A stretch of 30,255 nucleotides of DNA, from NCBI GenBank assembly GCA_023443515.1, contig JAEZUC010000159.1, positions 1 through 30,255 on the forward strand, written 5' to 3'. Position 1 is the first letter of the stretch. Each line of letters starts with the position of its first letter. The DNA comes from Bacillota bacterium (GTDB lineage: Bacteria > Bacillota > Clostridia > Acetivibrionales > DSM-1351). The notes below the pieces were generated by a model that had not been told where the DNA came from, made no database searches, and saw nothing but the letters and a program-made list of their open reading frames with translations. A program made the translations under genes and the position numbers. Shown piece after piece: positions 14,293 through 23,262 of the stretch.

Positions 14293-15900
14293 ATGTTTAA
14301 GAAAGGTAAGAAACTAGCAGTTTTTCTTGTGGTATGTATACTGGTATCCATTTCCGGCATTAACACTGTATTTGCCGATTATCCAATTTTTTACCAGCGC
14401 TATACGGCTGATCCGACTGGTATTGAAGCCAATGGAAGGCTTTATCTTTACTGTTCACATGATGTATACAACCCCAGTAATCCAGGCTATATAATGAATG
14501 ATATAACTTGCATATCCACAGATGATTTAAAAAACTGGACGGATCACGGAGAGGTCTTTAAAGCATCCGGCTGGGCTTCATTGTCATGGGCTCCGTCAGT
14601 TGTAGCCAGGAATAACAAATTCTATATGTATTACGGAAATGGCGGTGGCGCAATAGGAGTTGCAGTAAGCGACAGTCCTGCCGGGCCTTTTAAGGATGCA
14701 CTTGGAAAAGCACTAGTAACCGGAAGTACTCCCGGTGTAAATCCTCCTAACGGATTCTGGTGCTTTGATCCGGGTGCTTTTGTGGATGATGACGGACAGG
14801 CTTATTTGTATTTTGGCGGAAACGGCGAGGGAAATACAAGAGTAATTAAGCTTAACAGTGACATGATTAGTATTAACGGTTCTGCATCACAGATTGTGGC
14901 TCCGATTTTCTTTGAAGCTTCATTGCTTCACAAGTACAAAGGAAAGTATTATTTCTCATATTCTACTGATTTTTCAAAGGGAGCAGCTACTATAGATTAT
15001 ATGATGGGTGACAACCCAATGACCGGATTCCAATATAAAGGAACCGTATTGGCAAATCCTCCTTCAAATGAAGGAAATAATAACCATCACTCCATATTCT
15101 CGTTTAAGGACAACTGGTACATAGCTTATCACAACAGAGCGCTTGCAATAGCTAACGGTGCTTCCAGCGGTGATGCAAGAACATACCAGAGAAGTGTGTG
15201 TATAGATAAACTAACACACAATTCAGACGGAACAATACAAAAGGTAACTATTACAAAAGACGGACTTACCCAATTGAAGTATGTGAATCCTTATATTATT
15301 AATGAAGCGGAAACCATGGCGCAGGAGCTGGGTATTAATACGGAGTCATGCAGCGAGGGTGGCCGTGATGTCTGCAATATTGAAAATGGAGACTGGGTAA
15401 AAGTTAGTGGTGTTGATTTTGGTTCGACGGGTGCAACGTCATTCGAGGCCAGAGTAGCATCAGCAACCAGTGGAGGAAATATTGAAATTCGTCTTGACAG
15501 TGCTGATGGAAAACTTGTTGGAACTTGTAGCGTCCCGGGGACCGGAGGCTGGCAGACTTGGAATACCAAATCCTGTACAGTTAGTGGTGCAACAGGGGTT
15601 CATGACCTATATATGAAATTTACCGGAGGAAGCGGATATTTATTCAACGTAAATACTTGGAAGTTCAATACTCAAGCAAATAATATTGTATATGGAGATT
15701 TGGACGAAAGCGGAGATATAAATGCAATAGACTTTTCACTTATGAAGCAGTATATACTTGGAACAATAACCAAATTCCCTTCTGCTGATGGTCTTACTGC
15801 GGCAGATTTGGATGGCAGTGGTGCAATAGACGCACTTGATTATGTACTTCTGAAAGAGTTTCTGCTTGGAAAAAGAACTCAATTCCCGGTTGAGCAATAG
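14293..15900 (+). CDS. Cellulosomal GH43 glycoside hydrolase with CBM6 and type I dockerin
   Basis: The 535-residue precursor has a signal peptide (about 1-28, cleavage after VFA) and a GH43 five-bladed propeller (about 30-325). A CBM6-type module (about 334-458) and a duplicated dockerin (about 463-527) follow. Likely catalytic residues are Asp40 (base, TADPTG), Asp159 (pKa modulator, CFDPGAF) and Glu208 (acid, FFEASLL). GH43 enzymes with CBM6 usually act on arabinoxylan as arabinofuranosidase or xylosidase; exact substrate is unknown. The dockerin loops DLDESGDINAID and DLDGSGAIDALD have Ala-Ile and Ala-Leu at positions 10-11, as in C. cellulolyticum. So it should dock to a scaffoldin cohesin and be displayed on the cellulosome. 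A longer frame opens at 14248, but AAAGGAGG at 14277-14284 and the signal peptide fix the start at 14293. It is monocistronic. Confidence 0.93.
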   Translation: MFKKGKKLAVFLVVCILVSISGINTVFADYPIFYQRYTADPTGIEANGRLYLYCSHDVYNPSNPGYIMNDITCISTDDLKNWTDHGEVFKASGWASLSWAPSVVARNNKFYMYYGNGGGAIGVAVSDSPAGPFKDALGKALVTGSTPGVNPPNGFWCFDPGAFVDDDGQAYLYFGGNGEGNTRVIKLNSDMISINGSASQIVAPIFFEASLLHKYKGKYYFSYSTDFSKGAATIDYMMGDNPMTGFQYKGTVLANPPSNEGNNNHHSIFSFKDNWYIAYHNRALAIANGASSGDARTYQRSVCIDKLTHNSDGTIQKVTITKDGLTQLKYVNPYIINEAETMAQELGINTESCSEGGRDVCNIENGDWVKVSGVDFGSTGATSFEARVASATSGGNIEIRLDSADGKLVGTCSVPGTGGWQTWNTKSCTVSGATGVHDLYMKFTGGSGYLFNVNTWKFNTQANNIVYGDLDESGDINAIDFSLMKQYILGTITKFPSADGLTAADLDGSGAIDALDYVLLKEFLLGKRTQFPVEQ

Positions 15901-15978
15901 AGAATCCCAAAATTAAATATTCCAATTGCAATTTTCAATATAGGAAGCATGATATGAATGTAGCTAGCGGGATTCTAA

Positions 15979-16025
15979 AAAAAAGCTCAAACATAGGTGA
16001 AATTATACTGTGTTTGAGCTTTTTT
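15979..16025 (+). terminator. Intrinsic terminator of the GH43-dockerin gene
   Basis: AAAAAAGCTCAAACA (15979-15993) pairs exactly with TGTTTGAGCTTTTTT (16011-16025), giving a 15-bp stem with a T-run in its 3' arm. A smaller outer pair, AGAATCCC (15901-15908) with GGGATTCT (15969-15976), encloses the gap just before it. Confidence 0.85.
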
Positions 16026-16078
16026 CTTGTAAATTTTCCAGGAAATGGGCAAAATCTTGCTAAGAAATTTATACATCC

Positions 16079-16107
16079 TTGTAACTAAGAATTTATTTAT
16101 TTATAAT
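16079..16107 (+). promoter_or_regulatory. Putative promoter of apt
   Basis: TTGTAA (16079-16084), 17 bp, then TATAAT (16102-16107), leaving a leader of about 35-40 nt. A second TATAAT-like site lies close downstream (about 16119-16124), so an alternative start is possible. Confidence 0.5.
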
Positions 16108-16150
16108 ATAGTATGTATGATATAATATTTATTTATGAGAGGAGTTTACT

Positions 16151-16666
16151 ATGAATTTTAAAGATAAACTCAGACATGTTATGGATTTTCCTAAGGAAGG
16201 AATTGATTTTATCGATATTACTACAGTGCTTCAGGATGCGGAGGCATTCAGAGCATGTATGGATTCATTCAAGGCACTTTCGGAAAAGATGGGAGATTTT
16301 GATGTTATTGTTGGTTCAGAGTCAAGAGGATTTATTTTTGGTGCACCCCTGGCATACCATATGAGTAAAGGCTTTGTTCCCGTAAGGAAGAAAGGAAAAC
16401 TCCCATATAAAACCGTACGTGAAGAATATGATCTGGAGTACGGGAAAGATGTCCTTGAAATGCATGCAGATGCAATCAAGCCTGGACAGAGAGTGTTAAT
16501 CGTTGACGATCTTCTTGCAACAGGCGGAACAACTCAAGCTAATATCAGATTAATTGAAAAGCTGGGAGGAGAGGTTGCAGGTATAGTATACTTTATTGAG
16601 CTTATGTCCCTGAATGGAAGAGATAAGCTAAAAGGTTATAAAGTCGATTCCATAGTAAAGTTCTAA
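16151..16666 (+). CDS. apt: Adenine phosphoribosyltransferase
   Basis: The 171-residue protein is full length for APRT. It makes AMP from adenine and PRPP in purine salvage, in the cytoplasm. Key features are the N-terminal FPKEGIDFIDIT (F-P-x-x-G-I-x-F-x-D family signature), the flexible-loop region RKKGKLPYKTVREEYDLEYG (split: RKKGKLPYK, VREEYDLEYG), and the PRPP-binding VLIVDDLLATGGT at about 115-127. Downstream lies relA after 54 nt, the order also found in Bacillus. Purine salvage and (p)ppGpp synthesis both affect the GTP pool, a plausible reason for the linkage. GAGAGGAG before the ATG supports the start. Confidence 0.96.
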   Translation: MNFKDKLRHVMDFPKEGIDFIDITTVLQDAEAFRACMDSFKALSEKMGDFDVIVGSESRGFIFGAPLAYHMSKGFVPVRKKGKLPYKTVREEYDLEYGKDVLEMHADAIKPGQRVLIVDDLLATGGTTQANIRLIEKLGGEVAGIVYFIELMSLNGRDKLKGYKVDSIVKF

Positions 16667-16720
16667 CAATATTAATTTTGTAATTCATTAGGGAGTCGTT
16701 TTGACAGGTGGAGGGACACA

Positions 16721-18901
16721 TTGATAGACAGCTTTTCAGTACTTGTTGAGAAAGTAAATAAATATGACCCGGGCTGCAACTTTGAAATGCTTGAAAAAGC
16801 ATACTCTGTTTCAAAAGCAGCGCATATGGGTCAACAAAGAATATCAGGAGAGCCTTACATTATCCATCCGGTGGAGGTTGCTATAATTCTTGCTGAAATG
16901 GAACTGGATTGTACGGCTCTTGTTGCTGCCCTTTTACATGATACCATTGAAGATACAACATGTACTTACGATCAGCTTAAGGCTCAGTTTGGACAAGAAG
17001 TAGCAGAACTGGTGGACGGTGTAACCAAACTGGGTAAGATCCCATTCACTACAAAAGAAGAGCAGCAGGTTGAGAATCTTCGTAAAATGTTTTTGGCCAT
17101 GGCCAAGGATATAAGGGTTATTATGATAAAACTAGCCGACAGGCTCCATAATATGAGAACCCTGAAGTACATGACTGAGGACAAACAGCTTGAAAAGGCA
17201 AGAGAAACCCTCGAGATATACGCTCCCCTTGCACATAGGCTTGGTATTTCTAAAATTAAGTGGGAGCTTGAAGATATCTGCCTCAGATATCTTGACCCAA
17301 AGGGGTATTATGACCTGGTTGAAAAAATTAATACGAAGAGGAAACAAAGAGAAGCATATATAACAATAATAATTGAAACTCTACGAGAAAAAACAAATGA
17401 ACTTGGAATTGAAAACGCACAGATAGACGGAAGACCAAAGCATTTTTACAGTATATACAGGAAAATGGTAAAGCAGAACAAGTCACTTGAACAAATATAT
17501 GACTTGTTTGCTTTCAGAATAATTGTAAATTCTGTAAAGGATTGCTATGCCGTGCTGGGGCTTGTACATGAATTATACAAGCCAATGCCGGGCAGATTCA
17601 AGGATTATATTGCCATGCCAAAACCAAACATGTACCAATCGTTACATACAACATTGATTGGTCCTGAAGGACAGCCCTTTGAGGTGCAGATAAGAACATG
17701 GGATATGCACAGGGTTGCAGAAGTTGGTATTGCTGCACATTGGAAATACAAGGAAGGAATTAACAATACAAAGGATACTGACAATAAATTTGCTTGGCTT
17801 AGACAGTTGCTGGAATGGCAGAAGGATACCAGAGACGAAAGCGAATTTATGGAAACACTAAAAATTGACCTGTTTACTGATGAGGTATTTGTATTCACGC
17901 CAAAAGGGGATGTTATAAATCTTCCGGTAGGCTCCACGCCTGTAGACTTTGCTTATGCAATACACAGTGCTATCGGTAACAAAATGATAGGTGCCAAAAT
18001 AAACGGCAAAATGGAGCCTATAGATTACAAGCTCAAAAACGGCGACATAATAGATATTCTTACCTCATCGACAATCCATGGTCCCAGCAGGGACTGGCTA
18101 AAAATTGTCAAGAGCAGTCAGGCAAAAAGTAAGATTAATCAGTGGTTTAAAAAAGAAAAACGAGAAGAAAATATTATCAGGGGCAAGGAAATGCTTGAGC
18201 GAGAGCTCAAAAAGCAGGGATTGTCCTATACACAGGTATTTCGAACCGAATGGGTTGAAATTGTACTAAAAAAATACAATTTTCCATCTCAGGAAGATTT
18301 ATACGCCGGAGTTGGATACGGTGCAATTACGGCAAATAAGGTTGTAACCAGACTTAAGGAAGAATTCAAAAAAACACTGAAGCCGGAAGAATTGGAAGAA
18401 ATACTGGAAACAATAGCCCAGACCAAGAACGAAAGAAAGAAGAAGCACACACTTGAAAGCGGTGTAGTAGTAAAGGGAATTGATAATTGTCTTGTACGAT
18501 TATCTAGATGTTGCAACCCCGTTCCAGGTGATGAGATAATAGGCTATATAACCAGAGGAAGAGGTGTTTCAGTCCACAGAAGTGACTGTATAAATGTTTC
18601 GGCAAATCAGGAGGAAGAAGAAAGGCTTATTGATGTTAAGTGGCGTACTACCAATGATGTTGCCTACAAGGCGGACATAACACTAATGGCTAACGACAGG
18701 ACTTCCCTTCTTCTAGATGTAACCAACTGTATCACCGAAGCCAAAATACCTATAAAGGCAGTTACTGCAAGGACCACCAGAGAGCAGATTACGGTCATAA
18801 CCCTTACACTTGAAATAACAAACACCGAGCAGCTTGAAAAAATAATTAAAAGGCTTAGAAAAATAGACAGTGTATTTGATGTAACCAGAAATAAACAGTA
18901 A
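16721..18901 (+). CDS. relA: Bifunctional (p)ppGpp synthetase/hydrolase, RSH type
   Basis: The 726-residue protein has the complete long-RSH architecture. The HD hydrolase domain (about 25-180) carries His49 and the His73-Asp74 pair in LLHDTIEDT plus RLHNMRTL. The synthetase domain (about 235-350) has PKHFYSIYRKM, YQSLHTT and EVQIRTWDMH. A TGS domain (about 385-450) has FTPKGDVINLP, a conserved Cys region (LSRCCNPVPGDEI, about 595-607) follows, and an ACT domain ends the protein (about 650-726). It makes and degrades (p)ppGpp on the ribosome in the stringent response. The intact HD motif says both activities are likely. Start is TTG at 16721 with GTGGAGGG about seven bases upstream. It is 14 nt before dtd, so these are co-transcribed. 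Confidence 0.96.
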   Translation: MIDSFSVLVEKVNKYDPGCNFEMLEKAYSVSKAAHMGQQRISGEPYIIHPVEVAIILAEMELDCTALVAALLHDTIEDTTCTYDQLKAQFGQEVAELVDGVTKLGKIPFTTKEEQQVENLRKMFLAMAKDIRVIMIKLADRLHNMRTLKYMTEDKQLEKARETLEIYAPLAHRLGISKIKWELEDICLRYLDPKGYYDLVEKINTKRKQREAYITIIIETLREKTNELGIENAQIDGRPKHFYSIYRKMVKQNKSLEQIYDLFAFRIIVNSVKDCYAVLGLVHELYKPMPGRFKDYIAMPKPNMYQSLHTTLIGPEGQPFEVQIRTWDMHRVAEVGIAAHWKYKEGINNTKDTDNKFAWLRQLLEWQKDTRDESEFMETLKIDLFTDEVFVFTPKGDVINLPVGSTPVDFAYAIHSAIGNKMIGAKINGKMEPIDYKLKNGDIIDILTSSTIHGPSRDWLKIVKSSQAKSKINQWFKKEKREENIIRGKEMLERELKKQGLSYTQVFRTEWVEIVLKKYNFPSQEDLYAGVGYGAITANKVVTRLKEEFKKTLKPEELEEILETIAQTKNERKKKHTLESGVVVKGIDNCLVRLSRCCNPVPGDEIIGYITRGRGVSVHRSDCINVSANQEEEERLIDVKWRTTNDVAYKADITLMANDRTSLLLDVTNCITEAKIPIKAVTARTTREQITVITLTLEITNTEQLEKIIKRLRKIDSVFDVTRNKQ

Positions 18902-18915
18902 TCGGGGTGTTTTAA

Positions 18916-19365
18916 ATGAGAGCAGTTGTTCAAAGAGTCAAAAAATCAACTGTGACAGTAGATGAAGTGGTTGTTGGAAGCATTGGACAGGGCCTTATGG
19001 TTCTTCTTGGAGTTGGTAAGGAAGATGACGACCGCGATATAGAGTTTTTATCAGACAAAATACTGAATTTGCGTATTTTTGAGGACGAAAACGGTAAAAT
19101 GAATAAGTCCCTGCTTGATATAGGCGGACATATACTTGTTGTTTCACAGTTTACACTTTTCGGGGATTGCAGGAAAGGCAGAAGGCCTGGTTTTGACAAA
19201 GCTGCTAAACCTGAGATTGCAAAAGAACTGTATGAACGTTTTGTAAACAAGTGCAGAGATTCCGGTGTAGTTACCGAAACAGGAATTTTTCAGGCACATA
19301 TGCTTGTTGATATAAGTAATGACGGTCCGGTTACACTTTTACTGGACAGCAAAAAGGATTTTTAG
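18916..19365 (+). CDS. dtd: D-aminoacyl-tRNA deacylase
   Basis: This 149-residue protein is full length for DTD. The family cleaves D-amino acids (such as D-Tyr) and glycine from wrongly charged tRNA, so protecting translation. The catalytic-site motifs are present: SQFTLFGDCRKGRRPGF (about 77-93; S-Q-F-T-L) and the cross-subunit Gly-cisPro motif in NDGPVTLLLD (about 135-144). It functions as a homodimer in the cytoplasm. It begins 14 nt after the relA stop, with GGGGTG upstream of the ATG, and is followed 17 nt later by the MBL-fold hydrolase. The relA-dtd order is conserved in many Firmicutes. Confidence 0.95.
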   Translation: MRAVVQRVKKSTVTVDEVVVGSIGQGLMVLLGVGKEDDDRDIEFLSDKILNLRIFEDENGKMNKSLLDIGGHILVVSQFTLFGDCRKGRRPGFDKAAKPEIAKELYERFVNKCRDSGVVTETGIFQAHMLVDISNDGPVTLLLDSKKDF

Positions 19366-19382
19366 ATGATGGAGGTCGGCAT

Positions 19383-20009
19383 ATGTTTGTAAAACCAATT
19401 TTCGGAGGTTTATTCGACTCGGTTTCCTATCTGGTTGGGAATGGAAACGAAGCTGTTCTGATAGATGCAGGTGTTCCCGGTGATATGGTGTTGTCTGCGC
19501 AAAAAGATCTTAATACAAGTATCAAAAAAATTATACTGACACATGGACATATTGACCATATAATGTATGTTGACGATATAGCACAGAAAACAAATGCCAT
19601 GGTTTATATCCATATTGATGATGAGCAGGCAATGACAGATGCAAGATTCAATGTTTCTGCATTTACAGGTAAAGCGTCAACATTTAAAAGTAAATATGAA
19701 GTACTCAGGGAAGGAAATAGTATAAAAGTCGGAGAACTGGAGTTTAAAATAATTCACACTCCGGGGCATTCTGCAGGTTCTATCTGTATTCAGGTTGAAA
19801 ATATACTTTTCTCAGGAGATACACTTTTTAAATACGGGTATGGAAGAGTGGATTTGCCCAACGGTAATTTTTCTGACATTTATAATTCCATTGTTGAAAA
19901 GCTTTTTGTATTGCCTGGTGAAACCATAGTTTATCCCGGGCATGGTGGGAGTACAACTATCATAGAGGAAATAAGAAACAATCCTGTCAAAAATGCGTTT
20001 GAATGGTAA
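19383..20009 (+). CDS. Metallo-beta-lactamase-fold hydrolase (glyoxalase II-like)
   Basis: The 208-residue protein has the binuclear metal site of the MBL superfamily: LTHGHIDHI (about 52-60, H-x-H-x-D-H), HTPGHSAGSI (about 125-134), SGDTLFKYGYGRVDLP (about 144-159), and YPGHGGST near residue 185. It is close to the YcbL/GloB-like group. Typical activities are thioester hydrolysis such as S-lactoylglutathione; clostridia usually lack glutathione, so the real substrate is open. It lies between dtd (17 nt upstream) and hemZ (13 nt downstream) and is probably co-transcribed. A similar small hydrolase is linked to relA-dtd in many clostridia. GGAGGT upstream of the ATG supports the start. Confidence 0.85.
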   Translation: MFVKPIFGGLFDSVSYLVGNGNEAVLIDAGVPGDMVLSAQKDLNTSIKKIILTHGHIDHIMYVDDIAQKTNAMVYIHIDDEQAMTDARFNVSAFTGKASTFKSKYEVLREGNSIKVGELEFKIIHTPGHSAGSICIQVENILFSGDTLFKYGYGRVDLPNGNFSDIYNSIVEKLFVLPGETIVYPGHGGSTTIIEEIRNNPVKNAFEW

Positions 20010-20022
20010 AAAAGAGGATAAA

Positions 20023-21516
20023 ATGTTAATTTACAATAATGAGACAAAATATTTTGATTATGAACTGGAAGATGTAATAAAATTATTTTTTACCCAAAAT
20101 GAAATAAAGAAATCCGATGAGCCTTGGGATGAGCGTTCCGGGGCATTTCTTTTCTGTTTTAAGTCTTATGAGGAAGGAGATGACTTCTTCAATATAAGTT
20201 TGAAGGCAAAGGGCTTTAGTGAGATTATAAGCCTCCCATGCAATGGTATAGTTGATTCTCCTGATAAGCTTAAAGTAAAAGATTTTAAGAGAGCCCTGAA
20301 AAGAAAGCTGTTTTTATTGCTGACCGGCTATACCGGAAAGGTTATTCCTTGGGGTATATTGACAGGTATAAGGCCTGTAAAGCTGGTAAACGAGCTTATC
20401 GACCATAAGATGGCTAAGAGTGACATTCTTTCTGTTTTGCACAAGGACTATTTTGTAACGGAGAATAAAGCAAGGCTTTTATATGAAGTAGCAGTTAATC
20501 AAAGGGAAATGTTCACAGAGTCAAAGGGAAACAGCATATCACTGTATGTGGGCATTCCTTTTTGTCCTACCCGCTGTTTGTACTGCTCTTTTAGTTCAAG
20601 TACTATAGCGCAGTACAAAAAAATGGTTGATGTATATGTTGACACACTTCTGAAAGAAATAAGGCACACTGCCCTTCTGATGAAAGAAAAAGGGCTGATT
20701 GCTGAGAGCATATATATTGGAGGAGGAACGCCAACATCACTAAACGAGCAGCAGCTGAGCCGTCTGCTTAGTGGTATAGAAGATTGTATTGATATGACAT
20801 ACCTTAGGGAATATACCCTTGAGGCCGGACGTCCCGATACCATAACCATTGAAAAGCTAAAGGTTATTAAAAATAGCAGGGTGTCCAGAATCAGCATAAA
20901 TCCTCAGACAATGAATAAAAAAACCCTTTTGAGAATAGGCAGGTTACATAACCCGGAAGATGTGATAAGTTCTTTTTACTCTGCAAGGGATATAGGCTTT
21001 AACAATATAAATATGGATTTAATCTGCGGACTGCCCGGAGAAGATATTCAAATGTTTAATGAAACACTAAGGAAAATAAAAGAGTTGTGTCCGGATAGTT
21101 TAACAGTTCATACAATGGCTATCAAAAGGGCTTCACAGCTTACAAAGGAAATGGAAAATTACAGTCTGAAAACTCAGTATGCTGATTCAGCCCGGATGGT
21201 TGATATTGCCCGTACATGCGCAGAAGAAATGGGTTTAAACCCTTATTACCTTTACAGACAGAAAAACATTTTGGGAAATCTGGAGAACGTAGGATACAGT
21301 CGACCGGGGATGGAATGTTTATACAATATACAAATTATGGAAGAACGTCAGACGATTCTGGCCTGCGGTGCAGGGGCGGTTACAAAGGTAATTTTTCCTA
21401 TGAACAGAATAGAAAGATCATTTAACGTAAAAAGCGTTGAGGAATATATCGGTAGAATTGATGAAATGCTGGAACGGAAAGCTAATATTCTCTCGGAAGA
21501 AAATAATAAATATTGA
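20023..21516 (+). CDS. hemZ: HemZ-type coproporphyrinogen dehydrogenase / radical SAM protein
   Basis: This 497-residue protein is a radical SAM enzyme of the HemN/HemZ group. It has the [4Fe-4S] motif CPTRCLYCSF at about 181 (C-x3-C-x2-C), YIGGGTPTSL (about 232-241), and NMDLICGLPGED (about 335-346). An N-terminal extension of about 170 residues is typical of HemZ. HemZ is named for oxygen-independent coproporphyrinogen oxidation, but members are also found where haem synthesis is incomplete, so the substrate should be treated as open. The frame extends back to 19993, overlapping the MBL gene. I chose ATG 20023 because AGAGGA at 20013-20018 precedes it and it avoids the overlap. The stop codon overlaps the promoter of the T-box leader. 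Confidence 0.85.
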   Translation: MLIYNNETKYFDYELEDVIKLFFTQNEIKKSDEPWDERSGAFLFCFKSYEEGDDFFNISLKAKGFSEIISLPCNGIVDSPDKLKVKDFKRALKRKLFLLLTGYTGKVIPWGILTGIRPVKLVNELIDHKMAKSDILSVLHKDYFVTENKARLLYEVAVNQREMFTESKGNSISLYVGIPFCPTRCLYCSFSSSTIAQYKKMVDVYVDTLLKEIRHTALLMKEKGLIAESIYIGGGTPTSLNEQQLSRLLSGIEDCIDMTYLREYTLEAGRPDTITIEKLKVIKNSRVSRISINPQTMNKKTLLRIGRLHNPEDVISSFYSARDIGFNNINMDLICGLPGEDIQMFNETLRKIKELCPDSLTVHTMAIKRASQLTKEMENYSLKTQYADSARMVDIARTCAEEMGLNPYYLYRQKNILGNLENVGYSRPGMECLYNIQIMEERQTILACGAGAVTKVIFPMNRIERSFNVKSVEEYIGRIDEMLERKANILSEENNKY

Positions 21517-21541
21517 CAAGCTTTAATGTAAATTCTAAAAT
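21513..21541 (+). promoter_or_regulatory. Promoter of the hisS-aspS T-box leader
   Basis: TTGACA (21513-21518), 17 bp, then TAAAAT (21536-21541). The -35 box overlaps the hemZ stop codon. Expected start is about 21548, just before stem I of the T-box. Confidence 0.7.
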
Positions 21542-21547
21542 ATATGT

Positions 21548-21797
21548 ATGCAAATAGGGAAGTAGCCTTAAAAGGGAAGAGTAATTAGTACTGCTATTAA
21601 GGGAAAAGCTGTCGTGGACTGAGAGCAGCTTATAGTAAGACTACTGAAAGACACCCTTTATAGCGTAGCTAAGGGCTGATGGGAAAGACTCATCCGTTTT
21701 CCGCGTTAAGGATCTAAGTGGGTTCTATATTGGAATCATTAGGGTGGCACCACGGGAAGTTCCTCTCGTCCCTTGTTGGGATACGGGAGGTTTTTTA
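21548..21797 (+). ncRNA. T-box leader controlling hisS-aspS (Asp and/or His specifier)
   Basis: The 388-base gap before hisS holds a complete T-box. The antiterminator box AGGGTGGCACCACGGG lies at 21741-21755 or so. The terminator at 21762-21796 has CCTCTCGT paired with ACGGGAGG, an inner CCC/GGG, and six T residues. Stem I is closed by AAAAGGG (about 21569-21575) with CCCTTT (21654-21659). The 5' side of the specifier loop holds AGTA and the 3' side reads GAAAGACAC. By the usual register (GAA, codon, A) the specifier is GAC for Asp at 21650-21652. The overlapping CAC (His) at 21652-21654 is one half-register on, fitting an operon that encodes both synthetases. Uncharged tRNA pairs with the codon and the GGTGGCACC bulge and allows read-through. 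Confidence 0.95.
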
Positions 21798-21904
21798 CTG
21801 TTCTCGGGTCTGCTTTCAGTAGAAATTATATATTTCTTTTTAATAATTAATTTATTTGTTAATAATTAGTATTGCATTATACTTTTATGATAGGAGTTGT
21901 TTCA

Positions 21905-23233
21905 ATGGCAAAAGAAGTAATAACGCCCTCAATACTACCGGGGTTTATGGAATTATTGCCGGCTGATCAGATTGTTTTTAACAATATGCTGGATACCATT
22001 AAAAAAACATATGAAAAGTACGGTTTTATACCTCTTGATACACCGATGATTGAAAAGTCGGAAGTTTTACTGGCAAAAAGCGGCGGTGAAACAGAAAAGC
22101 AGGTATACAGGTTTAATAAGGGAGATAACGATTTATCCTTGAGGTTTGACCTTACGGTTCCGCTAGCCAGATACGTGTCACAGCATTTTGGTGACTTGAC
22201 ATTTCCCTTCAAAAGGTATCATATAGGCAAGGTTTTCAGGGGTGAGAAACCACAAAAGGGCAGATTCAGAGAGTTTTATCAATGCGACATAGATATTATA
22301 GGAAATGAAAGTCTCAGCGTAATTAATGATGCTGAAATATTAAGTGTTATTTATTCAACATTTAAAGCGCTTGGATTTGCTGATTTTACTATCAGGATAA
22401 ATAACAGAAAGGTATTGAACGGTTTTTTTGAAGATCTTCAGGTATCTGACAAAACTGAAGTCCTGCGGACTATAGACAAGCTTGAAAAAATAGGCAATGA
22501 TGCGGTTTTAAAAGAGCTTGGAACTATAGGACTTTCCGAGACAAATGCTCAACGAGTTTTGGATTTTGTAGGCACTAAGGGTAGCTGCAAAGACATTATA
22601 AAACAACTCAGAGAAATGAATGTTCAGAATGAGATGTTTAATGAGGGTATAGATGAACTGGAATTAGTGGTCAATTACATAGATTCCTTTAAGGTTCCTT
22701 CGTCAAACTACATGATAGACCTGACTATTGCAAGGGGATTGGATTATTATACAGGAACGATTTATGAAACTGTTCTTAATCAGTATCCCTCTATCGGTAG
22801 TGTATGTTCAGGTGGCAGATATGATAATCTTGCTCAAAAGTATACAACAAAGAAATTGCCGGGAGTAGGTATTTCCATAGGTCTTTCCAGACTGTTTTAT
22901 CAGTTGAGGGAAGCAGGAATCCTTGGTGAAATGAAAAGAGCAACTCCTTCAAAGATTTTAGTAATACCCATGAACGGAACCATGGGAAATGCTTTGGAAA
23001 TAGCAACAAAAATAAGGGATGAAGGCGTGTCTGCTGAAATATACTTTAATGAAGGAAAAATAGGAAAGAAGTTTTCATATGCCGATAAACTGGGTATACC
23101 TTATGTAATCGTTGTTGGTGAAGATGAGGTTACATCGGGAATTTATAAGTTAAAGGACATGGCAACAGGAGATCAGACTGATATGACTGTTGAACAGATA
23201 ATTGAAAAATTAAAAGCACAGGATAACATATAA
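21905..23233 (+). CDS. hisS: Histidyl-tRNA synthetase
   Basis: The 442-residue protein is a class II aminoacyl-tRNA synthetase that charges tRNA-His. Motif 2 and histidine-specific segments are seen: RFDLTVPLARYVS (about 78-90), KRYHIGKVFRGEKPQKGRFREFYQCD (about 101-126, given as KRYHIGKVFRGE and GRFREFYQCD), and LDLTIARGLDYYTGTIYE-type LTIARGLDYYTGTIYE (about 273-288; histidine-A box). The C-terminal anticodon-binding domain follows from about 345. A longer frame begins at 21872, but TAGGAG at 21891-21896 and the usual MAKEVITPS start favour 21905. It is preceded by a T-box leader and followed 29 nt later by aspS, a common Firmicute pairing. Confidence 0.95.
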   Translation: MAKEVITPSILPGFMELLPADQIVFNNMLDTIKKTYEKYGFIPLDTPMIEKSEVLLAKSGGETEKQVYRFNKGDNDLSLRFDLTVPLARYVSQHFGDLTFPFKRYHIGKVFRGEKPQKGRFREFYQCDIDIIGNESLSVINDAEILSVIYSTFKALGFADFTIRINNRKVLNGFFEDLQVSDKTEVLRTIDKLEKIGNDAVLKELGTIGLSETNAQRVLDFVGTKGSCKDIIKQLREMNVQNEMFNEGIDELELVVNYIDSFKVPSSNYMIDLTIARGLDYYTGTIYETVLNQYPSIGSVCSGGRYDNLAQKYTTKKLPGVGISIGLSRLFYQLREAGILGEMKRATPSKILVIPMNGTMGNALEIATKIRDEGVSAEIYFNEGKIGKKFSYADKLGIPYVIVVGEDEVTSGIYKLKDMATGDQTDMTVEQIIEKLKAQDNI

Positions 23234-23262
23234 TCAGAAAATTCTGATGGGAGGATAAACAC

